Of a stretch of DNA of 14,034 nt, positions 1 through 6,882 are shown in pieces. The stretch covers positions 1 to 14,034 of the forward strand of contig JAOZKP010000043.1 in NCBI GenBank assembly GCA_029935295.1. Direction: 5' to 3'. The DNA comes from a bacterium. GTDB taxonomy: Bacteria; Desulfobacterota; Anaeroferrophillalia; Anaeroferrophillales; Tharpellaceae. Numbering within the stretch: the stretch's first letter is position 1; every line of letters starts with the position of its first letter. Below the pieces are notes generated by a model. The model worked only from the letters and a program-made list of their open reading frames with translations. It had not been told where the DNA came from and made no database searches. The translations under genes were made by a program, and so were the position numbers.

Positions 1-126
1 CTAATTATTGCAACATAAGCTATCACACGTTTGCAATACAAATGCCAGTCCATGCAATTATCAACATTTGCTACTCGTTATGAATTTAATAATTTTGCAC
101 ATTACAAAACTAAAATAACCATAATT

Positions 127-157
127 ATAGTGTTCTAACCTACTGTTATAACACTAT
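127..157. repeat. 8-bp perfect inverted repeat
   Basis: ATAGTGTT at 127-134 pairs perfectly with AACACTAT at 150-157 across a 15-base spacer. It is not followed by a T-run, so it does not look like a terminator. It could be a protein-binding dyad in the region upstream of the sigma-54 regulator gene. Dyads of this size also occur by chance in AT-rich DNA. Confidence 0.4.
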
Positions 158-279
158 TTCCATAAGCCATCTGAGTTGATCATGGCCATAAACAAACCAA
201 TATAAACTAAAAAATAATCGGCTCAGATCTCACGCTGCTGAATGCATATCCTATATTAATTCATGCCCCGGACAGAAAG

Positions 280-363
280 TGCCATTACTGGCCCGATTCA
301 ATATTAAAATCAACTTATTCACTTGATTTTATTTAACAATACACTATAATGCCATCTCTGGCA
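280..363. repeat. Set of dyads upstream of and overlapping the sigma-54 promoter
   Basis: Two similar dyads lie exactly 70 bp apart: TGCCA-TTAC-TGGCC (280-293, one arm imperfect) and TGCCA-TCTC-TGGCA (350-363, perfect). The second overlaps the -24 element. Between them is a perfect 9-bp inverted repeat, TAAAATCAA (305-313) and TTGATTTTA (323-331), with a 9-base spacer. Sites like these could bind the regulator itself (autoregulation) or another factor. Function is inferred only from position and symmetry. Confidence 0.4.
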
Positions 364-373
364 CTAAATATGC
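359..373 (+). promoter_or_regulatory. Sigma-54 (-24/-12) promoter candidate for the regulator gene
   Basis: The sequence is TGGCAC-TAAAT-ATGC. It matches the -24 element TGGCAC exactly, has the correct 12-base GG-to-GC spacing, and differs from the TTGC -12 core by one base. Transcription would start near 384-386, giving a leader of about 60 nt before the ATG at 444. Because the downstream gene encodes a sigma-54 activator, this suggests positive autoregulation or control by another enhancer-binding protein. Confidence 0.6.
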
Positions 374-443
374 CCATTACAGCCCACTCACAAATCTTCA
401 ACCTGACAAACAAAACTGCACCCTCCGCAATCAAGGCAAACAG

Positions 444-2450
444 ATGAGACGACTGATAAAGAAAACCGACACACCCCATCCCCAACAAACCAGCAAACCG
501 CAACCCTGGCTGCAAGACGACCGGGAAAACCTGAATATCCTGACTATGATTAAAGCCTCTCAGGCCATCTCCAGTGAAATTGACTTTGAAAAACTCCTCC
601 TGATGCTGGCAACCTTCATGATTGAAAATGTCGGCGCCAGCAAAGCCTTTCTAATCCTGGAATCTGACAGAAAACTCATGATTGAGGCCCGCGGCTGCAG
701 CGAGACCGGCAAAACTATTCTCAGGCCTCCAACTCCCTATGCAGAAGAGGAACTCTCCACCGATATCATTGAAGATGTCGCCAGAAGCCACAAAGTCATT
801 ATCCTGGATGAAGCATTCAAAGACAAAAGATTTAAAAACGACCCGCACATCCGGTCTCAGCAGACAAAATCAATTCTCTGCGTGCCGATCCTTCACAAAG
901 AGAAGATGATCGGCATCTTTTATCTTGAGAACAGACTCGAAGCCGGCGTCTTCACATCCCTGCGACTTGAGATGTTAAAAATCATTTCATCACAAATTGC
1001 CATCGCAATCGACAACGCCAGACTTTTTGACAAAGTCAAACAAGCTGAAAAAAGGTACCGCAATATTTTTGAAAATGCAGTGGAAGGAATATTCCAGGTC
1101 TCTCACAACGGCGCAATCATCAACATCAACCCCTCATTTGCCCGAACTCTGGGCTACGAATCGCGGGAAGATCTGATAAGAAATGTGATAACAGTACAAA
1201 AGGATCTCTACGTTGACCCGACCCAGCGCCAGCAGTTCTCACAACTGCTCAAGGAAAACGGAGTTGTCAACGGATTTGAGGCTGAATTCTACCGCAAAGA
1301 CCGCAGCCGGATATGGATTTCAATGCACGCCCGGCCCGTTCATAATCCCGCCGGGAAATTCGAATATGTCGAAGGGGTTATTACCGACATTACCGAGCAA
1401 CGCCGAACCCATGAAAGGTTACTGGAAAGCGAAAAGAATCTGCGCCAGGAAAATATTCTCCTGCGTTCAAACATCAAAGATCGCTATAAATTCAACAACA
1501 TTATCGGCAAAAGCCCGGCAATGCAGAACATTTACGAACTCATCTTAAATGCTTCGACAACCAATGCTAACGTCGTCATTTATGGCGAATCCGGCACCGG
1601 CAAAGAGTTGGCGGCCCGGGCAATCCACGATAACAGCCGCAGAAGTGACTCTAACTTTGTCGCGGTTAATTGCGGCGCCATCCCGCAGAATCTTTTTGAG
1701 AGTGAATTTTTTGGCTACAAGAAAGGAGCTTTTACCGGAGCCGTCCGCGACAAGGGAGGATTTCTCCTCCAGGCAAATGGCGGCACCTTGTTTCTGGATG
1801 AAATTGGTGAGTTAGAATTAAATGGCCAGATAAAGCTCCTGCGGGCCCTGGAAGGTGGCGGCTACATCCCGCTAGGCGGCAGCAAAACCGAGCAACCTAA
1901 TGTCCGCATTATCGCCGCAACTAACCGCGACCTTAAGGAGCAGGTAAAAAAAGGAAATATGCGCAAAGACTTCTTCTACCGGGTCCACATCATCCCGATG
2001 TCTCTCCCGCCGCTGCGTGAACGAAAAGAGGATATCCCACTGCTGATCGAATATTTTATGAAAAAATTTGGCAACAGTGAAAACGATTCACCTGCGCCCC
2101 TGCCCCTAAAAACCCAAAAGGCCTTGTACGGGTACCATTGGCCGGGAAATATTCGGGAGTTACAAAATACTGTTCACCGCTATATAACCCTGCATAAACT
2201 GGATTTCATGGAAACTCCGATCCCGGCCGCGCAATATCCGAATGAACAATCCGACAACCTACCGGAACCGACAATCGATAACGAAGGGCTGGATTACAAA
2301 ACCTCAATGGAGCAATTTGAGAGAAAACTGTTTCTGCACGCCTTGGAGAAACACCAGTGGCACCGGGAACGGGCGGCCGCCAGCCTGGGCCTGCCCCGGC
2401 GGACATTCTTCCGCAAACTCGCCAAAGCCGGTCTCAACAAAAGTGCTTGA
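444..2450 (+). CDS. Sigma-54-dependent regulator (GAF-PAS-AAA+-Fis HTH)
   Basis: This 668-aa cytoplasmic transcription activator should remodel sigma-54 RNA polymerase by ATP hydrolysis. Visible order: a GAF-type sensory region (about residues 45-190), a PAS domain (about 203-318), a short coiled linker, an AAA+ domain (about 352-578) and a Fis-type helix-turn-helix (about 625-664). In the AAA+ core the Walker A GESGTGKE (381-388), the sigma-54 contact loop GAFTGA (428-433), Walker B GTLFLDEIGEL (447-457), the arginine-rich sensor region around FFYRV (510-514) and WPGNIREL (566-573) are all intact, so it should be active. There is no phosphoreceiver domain, so the signal is probably a ligand or redox cue sensed by GAF/PAS. 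The ATG at 444 has an AAGG Shine-Dalgarno at 433-436. Its own upstream sigma-54 promoter suggests autoregulation. Targets are unknown; the neighbouring lipid genes are possible but show no complete -24/-12 site. Confidence 0.93.
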   Translation: MRRLIKKTDTPHPQQTSKPQPWLQDDRENLNILTMIKASQAISSEIDFEKLLLMLATFMIENVGASKAFLILESDRKLMIEARGCSETGKTILRPPTPYAEEELSTDIIEDVARSHKVIILDEAFKDKRFKNDPHIRSQQTKSILCVPILHKEKMIGIFYLENRLEAGVFTSLRLEMLKIISSQIAIAIDNARLFDKVKQAEKRYRNIFENAVEGIFQVSHNGAIININPSFARTLGYESREDLIRNVITVQKDLYVDPTQRQQFSQLLKENGVVNGFEAEFYRKDRSRIWISMHARPVHNPAGKFEYVEGVITDITEQRRTHERLLESEKNLRQENILLRSNIKDRYKFNNIIGKSPAMQNIYELILNASTTNANVVIYGESGTGKELAARAIHDNSRRSDSNFVAVNCGAIPQNLFESEFFGYKKGAFTGAVRDKGGFLLQANGGTLFLDEIGELELNGQIKLLRALEGGGYIPLGGSKTEQPNVRIIAATNRDLKEQVKKGNMRKDFFYRVHIIPMSLPPLRERKEDIPLLIEYFMKKFGNSENDSPAPLPLKTQKALYGYHWPGNIRELQNTVHRYITLHKLDFMETPIPAAQYPNEQSDNLPEPTIDNEGLDYKTSMEQFERKLFLHALEKHQWHRERAAASLGLPRRTFFRKLAKAGLNKSA

Positions 2451-2476
2451 TAATCCAGGACTTTGATTCTCTATTG

Positions 2477-2896
2477 TCAAACTATAAGTTCAGCCATTCC
2501 ATTATCCCGCAGGAAGTCGGTATATGATTTGAATAGCGGGCCTAATACCGGCACCAGCTTAATAACGCCGCCGACATTACCCGCAGTCTTGATCTTGCCG
2601 GTTGCCGTAGCCATAATGAAATTGATCTTACCAAGCCAGAAAAGATGGGCCGTATCCGCACTCATCATCAATTTCACTTTAGGCTCTATCCCCTCCGGAC
2701 ACTCCCCGAGATAGATTTTAATATCATCCCCGGTAGCATCCACGATGACCCGGCCCTCGGGATCACTGTAACTTAACTCAAGCAGCAATTCCGTCTTAAG
2801 AACCTTGCGTTTGACATCCGGCAGCTGATCAAGAGAGCCAAACAATCCGGCTATACCTTTGTAGAGCTGTTCAATATCCTTGATATACTTTCCCAT
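2477..2896 (-). CDS. SCP2-like sterol/lipid-binding domain protein
   Basis: This 139-aa soluble protein resembles stand-alone SCP-2 sterol-transfer domains, which bind acyl chains or other lipids in a hydrophobic tunnel. The core runs from about residue 35 to 128. It includes the typical late segment GKIKTAGN (100-107), followed by a hydrophobic helix with VIKLVPVLGPLF (111-122). There is no signal peptide. The frame is open 28 codons further upstream, but the ATG at 2896 is preferred because an AGGAGGG-type Shine-Dalgarno lies at 2903-2908 and the extra N-terminus is unlike the family. The gene converges on the sigma-54 regulator with only 26 bases between them and diverges from fabG. That setting, beside a reductase and an acyl-CoA synthetase, fits a role in acyl-lipid handling, but the ligand is unknown. 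Confidence 0.8.
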   Translation of the reverse strand: MGKYIKDIEQLYKGIAGLFGSLDQLPDVKRKVLKTELLLELSYSDPEGRVIVDATGDDIKIYLGECPEGIEPKVKLMMSADTAHLFWLGKINFIMATATGKIKTAGNVGGVIKLVPVLGPLFKSYTDFLRDNGMAELIV

Positions 2897-3136
2897 AAAG
2901 CACCCTCCTATTGATGTAAAATTCGACCACTCTGGTAATCTTAAAAAATCACGGTTGTTTTCACAGGCTTGCAACAGCAAATTTTGTGTCGAGAAAAGCC
3001 ACGTATGAAAAATATCACAAACGAGTAGTTCAAAGAAGCAGTTTTGTAAAGGAAAGTTTCGCTTTTTTTCAGAAGAGACAATAAAACAAACGGCAGATCT
3101 TTGGCAATACTAAAGAAAGAAGGCTATTTCTCTTTT

Positions 3137-3165
3137 TTGAACAGTATGATATATTTTGTTAAGTT
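3137..3165 (+). promoter_or_regulatory. Possible sigma-70-type promoter for fabG
   Basis: TTGAAC at 3137-3142 and TAAGTT at 3160-3165 are separated by 17 bases in a very AT-rich setting. The -10 element matches only three of six consensus positions, so this is a weak call. It would give a leader of about 110 nt that contains the dyad at 3206-3225. Confidence 0.3.
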
Positions 3166-3205
3166 ACTTTTTTGGCACAACATATCAGACAATCAGCCAG
3201 ATCCG

Positions 3206-3225
3206 ATTCAGACTCAACTCTGAAT
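3206..3225. repeat. Perfect 7-bp dyad upstream of fabG (operator candidate)
   Basis: ATTCAGA-CTCAAC-TCTGAAT is a 20-base perfect dyad with a 6-base spacer. It lies downstream of the proposed promoter and about 55 bases before the fabG ATG. The size suits a TetR- or GntR-type dimer, such as those controlling lipid genes, but no such regulator is encoded in the window. Confidence 0.4.
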
Positions 3226-3279
3226 GGTTATTGAAAACTCAATTTAACAAGCCAACTTTCTAAATAAAAGGAGCCCCAC

Positions 3280-4029
3280 ATGACAAATAATTTATTATCC
3301 GGCAAAACCGCCCTGATTACCGGCTGCGGCCGGGGCATCGGCAAAGCCATTGCTTTGACTCTGGCCCGGGCCGGGGCCGATATTGTCGTCAATGACATCG
3401 ATCAGGAGACTGCCGAAAACCTGGCCGCAGAGATCACCGGTCTGGGACGGAAGGTTCTGATCTGCTGCGGCAGTGTCGGATCAAGAGCAGATATTGATGC
3501 CATATTCACAAAAATCAAAGATGAATTTGAGCACCTCGATATTCTGGTCAACAATGCCGGCATCACCCGGGATAACATGCTTATGAAAATGACGGATCAG
3601 GAGTGGGATCAGGTCATGGATGTCAATCTTAAAGGGGTTTTTTACTGCACCCGAGCCGCAGCGGAAATGATGAAAGAGCAGGCTTACGGCAAAGTCGTCA
3701 ACCTGACCTCGGTAACCGCTCTGACCGGCAATGTCGGCCAGGTCAATTATGCGGCTTCCAAAGCCGGGGTTATCGGCATAACCAAAACTCTGGCCCGGGA
3801 GCTGGCCCGCTTTCAGATTACAATCAATGCCGTGGCTCCGGGATTTATCGATACGCCGATGACGGCGTCAATTCCGGATGAAATCAAACAGACAATCGTC
3901 AGAGGCATCCCGCTGGGCCGGGCCGGCAGCCCGGAGGATGTCGCCAACCTGGTTAAATTTCTCGCCAGCGATGAATCGGCCTATATTACCGGCCAGATTA
4001 TATCCTGCAACGGCGGAATCTACATCTGA
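3280..4029 (+). CDS. fabG: 3-oxoacyl-[ACP] reductase (FabG-type SDR)
   Basis: This 249-aa classical short-chain dehydrogenase/reductase should reduce a 3-oxoacyl thioester to the 3-hydroxyacyl form with NAD(P)H. It shows the nucleotide-binding TGxxxGIG motif (14-21), NNAG (91-94) and the complete catalytic tetrad Asn116, Ser144, Tyr157, Lys161 (YAASK). The C-terminus NGGIYI is close to that of FabG proteins, and the length is exactly typical. AGGAG at 3269-3273 sits 6 bases before the ATG. It is followed 129 bases later by an acyl-CoA synthetase on the same strand, so it may act on CoA thioesters in a catabolic or specialised pathway rather than in housekeeping fatty-acid synthesis: no acpP, fabD or fabF is nearby. 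Other SDR substrates cannot be excluded. Confidence 0.88.
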   Translation: MTNNLLSGKTALITGCGRGIGKAIALTLARAGADIVVNDIDQETAENLAAEITGLGRKVLICCGSVGSRADIDAIFTKIKDEFEHLDILVNNAGITRDNMLMKMTDQEWDQVMDVNLKGVFYCTRAAAEMMKEQAYGKVVNLTSVTALTGNVGQVNYAASKAGVIGITKTLARELARFQITINAVAPGFIDTPMTASIPDEIKQTIVRGIPLGRAGSPEDVANLVKFLASDESAYITGQIISCNGGIYI

Positions 4030-4066
4030 TGACGTCGTAAACTACTAAATCTAAAAGGATTTAATC

Positions 4067-4126
4067 AGCTACCGCCCCACACAAACTTACAATTTCGTCC
4101 GTGTGAGTCAGTGTGGGTCTGTGGCT
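4067..4126. repeat. Imperfect long inverted repeat between fabG and the acyl-CoA synthetase gene
   Basis: The 16-base arms at 4067-4082 and 4111-4126 match at 13 of 16 positions, including a perfect 7-bp core CCCACAC/GTGTGGG, around a 28-base loop. A second small perfect hairpin, TAAATC/GATTTA, lies at 4046-4063. No T-run follows. The pair could shape or process the message between the two genes, or be a degenerate intergenic repeat element. Confidence 0.45.
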
Positions 4127-4158
4127 GAAAACATGATAAATTCAATGAGGAGTTAAAC

Positions 4159-6030
4159 ATGGATAGCGGACTCGTGAGCCTTACGGAAATTGAGCAAATT
4201 GAAGAGACTCCGATTGAAAAGCGGCTGCTTGCTGACAACACCTATGATCTGATCCGCCATGGCGCCAGCCTCGATCCCAACGCCCCGGCGCTGACATTTT
4301 TTATGGACGGCAATGCCTACAAAGAGGCCGTCACCTATTCTTATGCTAATTTTTTAGGCGAGGTCAACCGCACGGCCAATATGTTTCACGACCTCGGCAT
4401 CGGCCCGAATGATGTCGTCTCCTACCTCTTGCCGAATCTGCCGCAAACCCACTTTGTCCTCTGGGGCGGCCAGGCGGCCGGGATTGTCAACCCGATCAAC
4501 CCAATGCTTAACGCCGAGGTCATTCAGGAAATCTGCGAGCATGCAAAAACCAAGGTTCTGGTGGCACTCGGCAGTCTACCGGGAAGTGACATCTGGGAAA
4601 AAGTCGAAAAAATACGCAATCAGCTCCCTGATTTAAAAGCGATCGTCCGAATCATGGGGCCGAGCGATACGGCCGCCGGAATCTACGGCTACGAGGAGAC
4701 AGTTGCCAAATATTCTACAGACAAACTTGATTCATGCCGTAAAATCAGATCTGATGAAATCGCCGCCATCTACCACACCGGCGGCACCACCGGCATCCCC
4801 AAGCTGGCGCCGCATACGCATTTGAATGAAGTCGCCATGGTCGAGATGGTGCATCTCAATTTCGGCGAATTGCAGAAAGGTGACACCTTTATGTGCGGCC
4901 TGCCCTTGTTTCATGTCAACGGTACCACCGCTACCGGCTCTTTCCCATTAGCAATCGGAGGCCACATTCTGCTGCTGACGCCCAAAGGGTATCGCGACCC
5001 CGGAGTGGTCAAAAACTTTTCCCGCATCGTTGAACACTACCGCGGCGTCTTCTTCTCCGCCGTCCCGACGGTACTATCGATGCTCCTGGCAAACCTGGAC
5101 ACAAGTGCCGATATTTCATCCCTCAAATTTCTACTTTGCGGCGCCGCCCCGCTTTCGGTGCAGCTCTGTAAGGATTTCGAACAAAGCACCGGCATGAAGA
5201 TTGTCGAGGGTTTCGGCCAGACCGAAGGCACCTGCGGCTCGATCGTCAACCCGTCAGGAGGCTTGCGCAAAATCGGTTCCGTCGGCCTGCGCCTGCCCTA
5301 TCAGCAGGCCAAGATATTCATTCTCGATGATGACGACGGTTTTCAGCGTGAGGCCCAGGTCAACGAAATCGGCACCCTCTGCATCAAAGGCCCCAATGTC
5401 TTTCCCGGCTATCTCGATCCACGGCAAAACGAAAAAATCTGGCCGCAGCCGGGCTGGCTCAATACGGGCGATCTTGCCCGCCAGGATGAAGACGGTTATT
5501 TCTGGCTTACCGGCCGGAGTAAAGATCTGATTATCCGCGGCGGTCACAATATCGATCCCGGCCTAATTGAAGGTCCGGCCCAAGCCATGGCCGAAATTGA
5601 ACTGGCGGCCGCAGTCGGCCAACCCGACGCCTACGCCGGCGAGGTCCCGGTAATTTTCGTCCAGCTCCAGAAAGGCGCACAGATTTCATCCGAAGAGATT
5701 CTAAACTCTCTCGCCGACAAAATCGGCGAACGGGCGGCGGTTCCCAAAGAGGCCTTTATTCTTGAACAGATGCCCCTGACCGCAGTCGGCAAAATCTTCA
5801 AACCGAAACTGCGCTGGCTCGCAACCGAACATGTTTACCGCCAAGCCCTGGCCGAAACCAAGAAACTTGTAGATTCACTCGAAGTCAGCGTTGACGAGAA
5901 CCCGGTTTACGGAGCCTTGGCCACGATCACGGTAAAATTGCCGGCCGGGGCCAACAAAACCGAAATCAGCCAACAGATAGCCGATAAGTTAGGGCCGTTC
6001 ATGACCAAGTACGATCTTCAAATAGTTTAA
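4159..6030 (+). CDS. Acyl-CoA synthetase (AMP-binding family)
   Basis: This 623-aa ANL-superfamily enzyme should activate a carboxylic acid with ATP and CoA via an acyl-adenylate. Visible motifs are the phosphate-binding loop HTGGTTGIPK (206-215), the adenine-binding GFGQTEG (351-357), TGD (436-438), the hinge region GRSKDLIIRGGHNIDP (452-467) and the C-terminal catalytic lysine in PLTAVGKIFKP (Lys545). All key residues are present. After about residue 560 there is a tail of about 60 residues beyond the usual C-terminal lid, which places it in the longer 'AMP-binding domain protein' group rather than short acetyl- or long-chain FadD enzymes. GAGGAG at 4147-4152 supports the ATG. The substrate is unknown; the fabG and SCP2 neighbours suggest a fatty or branched acid. 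Confidence 0.9.
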   Translation: MDSGLVSLTEIEQIEETPIEKRLLADNTYDLIRHGASLDPNAPALTFFMDGNAYKEAVTYSYANFLGEVNRTANMFHDLGIGPNDVVSYLLPNLPQTHFVLWGGQAAGIVNPINPMLNAEVIQEICEHAKTKVLVALGSLPGSDIWEKVEKIRNQLPDLKAIVRIMGPSDTAAGIYGYEETVAKYSTDKLDSCRKIRSDEIAAIYHTGGTTGIPKLAPHTHLNEVAMVEMVHLNFGELQKGDTFMCGLPLFHVNGTTATGSFPLAIGGHILLLTPKGYRDPGVVKNFSRIVEHYRGVFFSAVPTVLSMLLANLDTSADISSLKFLLCGAAPLSVQLCKDFEQSTGMKIVEGFGQTEGTCGSIVNPSGGLRKIGSVGLRLPYQQAKIFILDDDDGFQREAQVNEIGTLCIKGPNVFPGYLDPRQNEKIWPQPGWLNTGDLARQDEDGYFWLTGRSKDLIIRGGHNIDPGLIEGPAQAMAEIELAAAVGQPDAYAGEVPVIFVQLQKGAQISSEEILNSLADKIGERAAVPKEAFILEQMPLTAVGKIFKPKLRWLATEHVYRQALAETKKLVDSLEVSVDENPVYGALATITVKLPAGANKTEISQQIADKLGPFMTKYDLQIV

Positions 6031-6038
6031 AAAACAAC

Positions 6039-6078
6039 CGAATTTCCCTCCGGCACCCGCTTCGGCCGAGTAAATTCG
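6039..6078. repeat. Stem-loop after the acyl-CoA synthetase gene
   Basis: CGAATTT (6039-6045) pairs with AAATTCG (6072-6078), and inside it CGGC (6051-6054) pairs with GCCG (6065-6068). It starts 8 bases after the stop codon. It may protect the 3' end or weakly terminate transcription, but no T-run follows, so it is not a standard intrinsic terminator. Confidence 0.4.
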
Positions 6079-6129
6079 ACCTGCAATACCCAATTGTCAA
6101 GCCTGACCCGGTGCCCCGGTTCCATCACC

Positions 6130-6159
6130 TTGACAGGGGCAGTTTTGTCATGCTATATT
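6130..6159 (+). promoter_or_regulatory. Strong sigma-70 promoter of the toxin-antitoxin operon
   Basis: A perfect -35 TTGACA (6130-6135) is followed by an 18-base spacer and TATATT (6154-6159, 5 of 6 matches), with an extended -10 TG at 6151-6152. Transcription would start near 6166, about 37 nt before the antitoxin ATG. The -10 overlaps the palindromic operator at 6158-6175, an arrangement suited to direct repression. Confidence 0.75.
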
Positions 6160-6175
6160 GACAATATATTGTCAA
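6158..6175. promoter_or_regulatory. Perfect 18-bp palindromic operator of the TA operon
   Basis: TTGACAATATATTGTCAA equals its own reverse complement over all 18 bases and covers the end of the -10 and the expected start site. Further half-sites lie upstream: TTGTCAA at 6094-6100, TTGACA at 6130-6135 (the -35 itself) and TTGTCA at 6145-6150. This fits autorepression by the antitoxin or the toxin-antitoxin complex, as is known for the Phd/YefM family, although the motif differs from the TGTACA core of Escherichia coli YefM. Confidence 0.7.
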
Positions 6176-6203
6176 CGATAATTTGAAGTGTGGGAGGGTC
6201 GCA

Positions 6204-6455
6204 ATGCAGGCGGTTTTTTATTCACAAGCCAGAAACAATTTACGAACTTTGATCGATAAAGTATGTGATGATTTTGATGAATACATTATCACCACCAAAG
6301 ATAATAAATCCGCAGTTCTGATCTCCTACGATGAGTACAGTGCGATGAAAGAAACCATGTACCTGTTGTCATCCAAGAATAATCGTGACCGGTTGCTTGA
6401 TGCAGTAGATCAGATCGAAGAAGCAAACTTCAAAAAAATTGAGCTCGATTTATGA
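6204..6455 (+). CDS. yefM: YefM/Phd-family antitoxin
   Basis: This 83-aa protein begins MQAVFYSQARNNLRTLIDKV, which has the YSxARxNLxxLIDKV pattern of the YefM/Phd DNA-binding fold. The middle segment has a typical conserved ISYDEYSAMKET block, followed by a charged C-terminal region expected to wrap around and neutralise the toxin. The frame is open a little further upstream through a TTG, but the ATG at 6204 has a GGGAGGG Shine-Dalgarno (6192-6198) and matches the family's start. Its stop overlaps the toxin start by 4 bases (ATGA), implying translational coupling. It should repress its own promoter through the palindrome at 6158-6175. Confidence 0.9.
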   Translation: MQAVFYSQARNNLRTLIDKVCDDFDEYIITTKDNKSAVLISYDEYSAMKETMYLLSSKNNRDRLLDAVDQIEEANFKKIELDL

Positions 6456-6712
6456 TTATCGGTTTTTCTGACCGGGGCTGGGAAGATTATCTTTACTGGC
6501 AGAAAACTGAAAAGAAAATCTTAAAACGTATAAATTTACTTCTGGCTGACATTCAGAGAAATCCCTGTAGCAGTGATGGACTGGGAAAGCCGGAACGATT
6601 AAAAGACAACCTACAAAGCTATTTTTCCCGACGCATCACATCGGAACACCGGCTCGTCTATACGATCAACAACGACCTGATAATTATTGCCCAGTGCCGT
6701 TATCACTACTAA
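6452..6712 (+). CDS. yoeB: YoeB/Txe-family ribosome-dependent mRNA interferase toxin
   Basis: This 86-aa RelE-fold toxin cleaves mRNA in the ribosomal A site and is held inactive by the YefM partner encoded just upstream. It aligns easily by eye with E. coli YoeB: the EDYLYWQ segment (11-17), GKPE (45-48), SRRITSEHRLVY (59-70) and the C-terminal CRYHY (82-86). Residues equivalent to the catalytic Glu46, Arg65 and His83 of YoeB are present as Glu48, Arg67 and His85, with the final tyrosine kept, so the toxin looks intact. The ATG overlaps the antitoxin stop (ATGA). It is a complete TA pair rather than a remnant. Confidence 0.93.
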   Translation: MIIGFSDRGWEDYLYWQKTEKKILKRINLLLADIQRNPCSSDGLGKPERLKDNLQSYFSRRITSEHRLVYTINNDLIIIAQCRYHY

Positions 6713-6882
6713 ATTACAATACTGGACCTGCAAAAACTTCCCCGGTTAACCTGCTGCCGGCAACCGGCAAAAGACCAGACTCCATTAAAATCCAGCGAGA
6801 AGCACCGGAGTTGCAATCTTTCAGGGAGGCTGGCCCGCAACAGAATAATTATCGGGATTTGAATCTAAAAAAAGGAAAAAAT

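Larger units (their letters stand above)
1..443. other. AT-rich non-coding upstream region
   Basis: No convincing reading frame is present on either strand. The stretch is strongly AT-rich and holds several perfect dyads, listed separately, followed by a sigma-54 promoter near 359-373 and the start of the regulator gene at 444. A divergent gene may begin to the left of the window, which would make this a shared control region, but that cannot be seen here. Confidence 0.7.
2897..3279. other. Divergent intergenic region between the SCP2 gene and fabG
   Basis: This 383-base AT-rich spacer lies between two divergently transcribed genes and shows no reading frame worth calling. It contains a weak sigma-70-like promoter (3137-3165, +), a perfect 7-bp dyad (3206-3225) and the fabG Shine-Dalgarno AGGAG at 3269-3273. 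A perfect -24 box at 3172-3178 lacks its -12 partner. I see no clear promoter for the minus-strand SCP2 gene. Confidence 0.6.

Noticed and set aside
2463..2714. 83-aa plus-strand frame over the SCP2 gene
   Set aside because: It is a shadow of the minus-strand SCP2 gene, with no supporting start signal or motif.
3172..3186. Perfect -24 box (TTGGCAC) upstream of fabG as a second sigma-54 promoter
   Set aside because: At the required 12-base distance the essential GC is CA, so the -12 element is missing.
6085..6140. Possible mobile-element end (inverted TGTCAAG/CTTGACA, 6095-6101 and 6129-6135)
   Set aside because: No transposase or target duplication is seen, and the repeats are better explained as half-sites of the TA operator cluster.
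6694..6882. Long N-terminal extension of the C_GCAxxG_C_C protein
   Set aside because: It overlaps the toxin gene, looks low in coding character and lacks an SD; the ATG at 6883 has AAAGGA and fits the family length.
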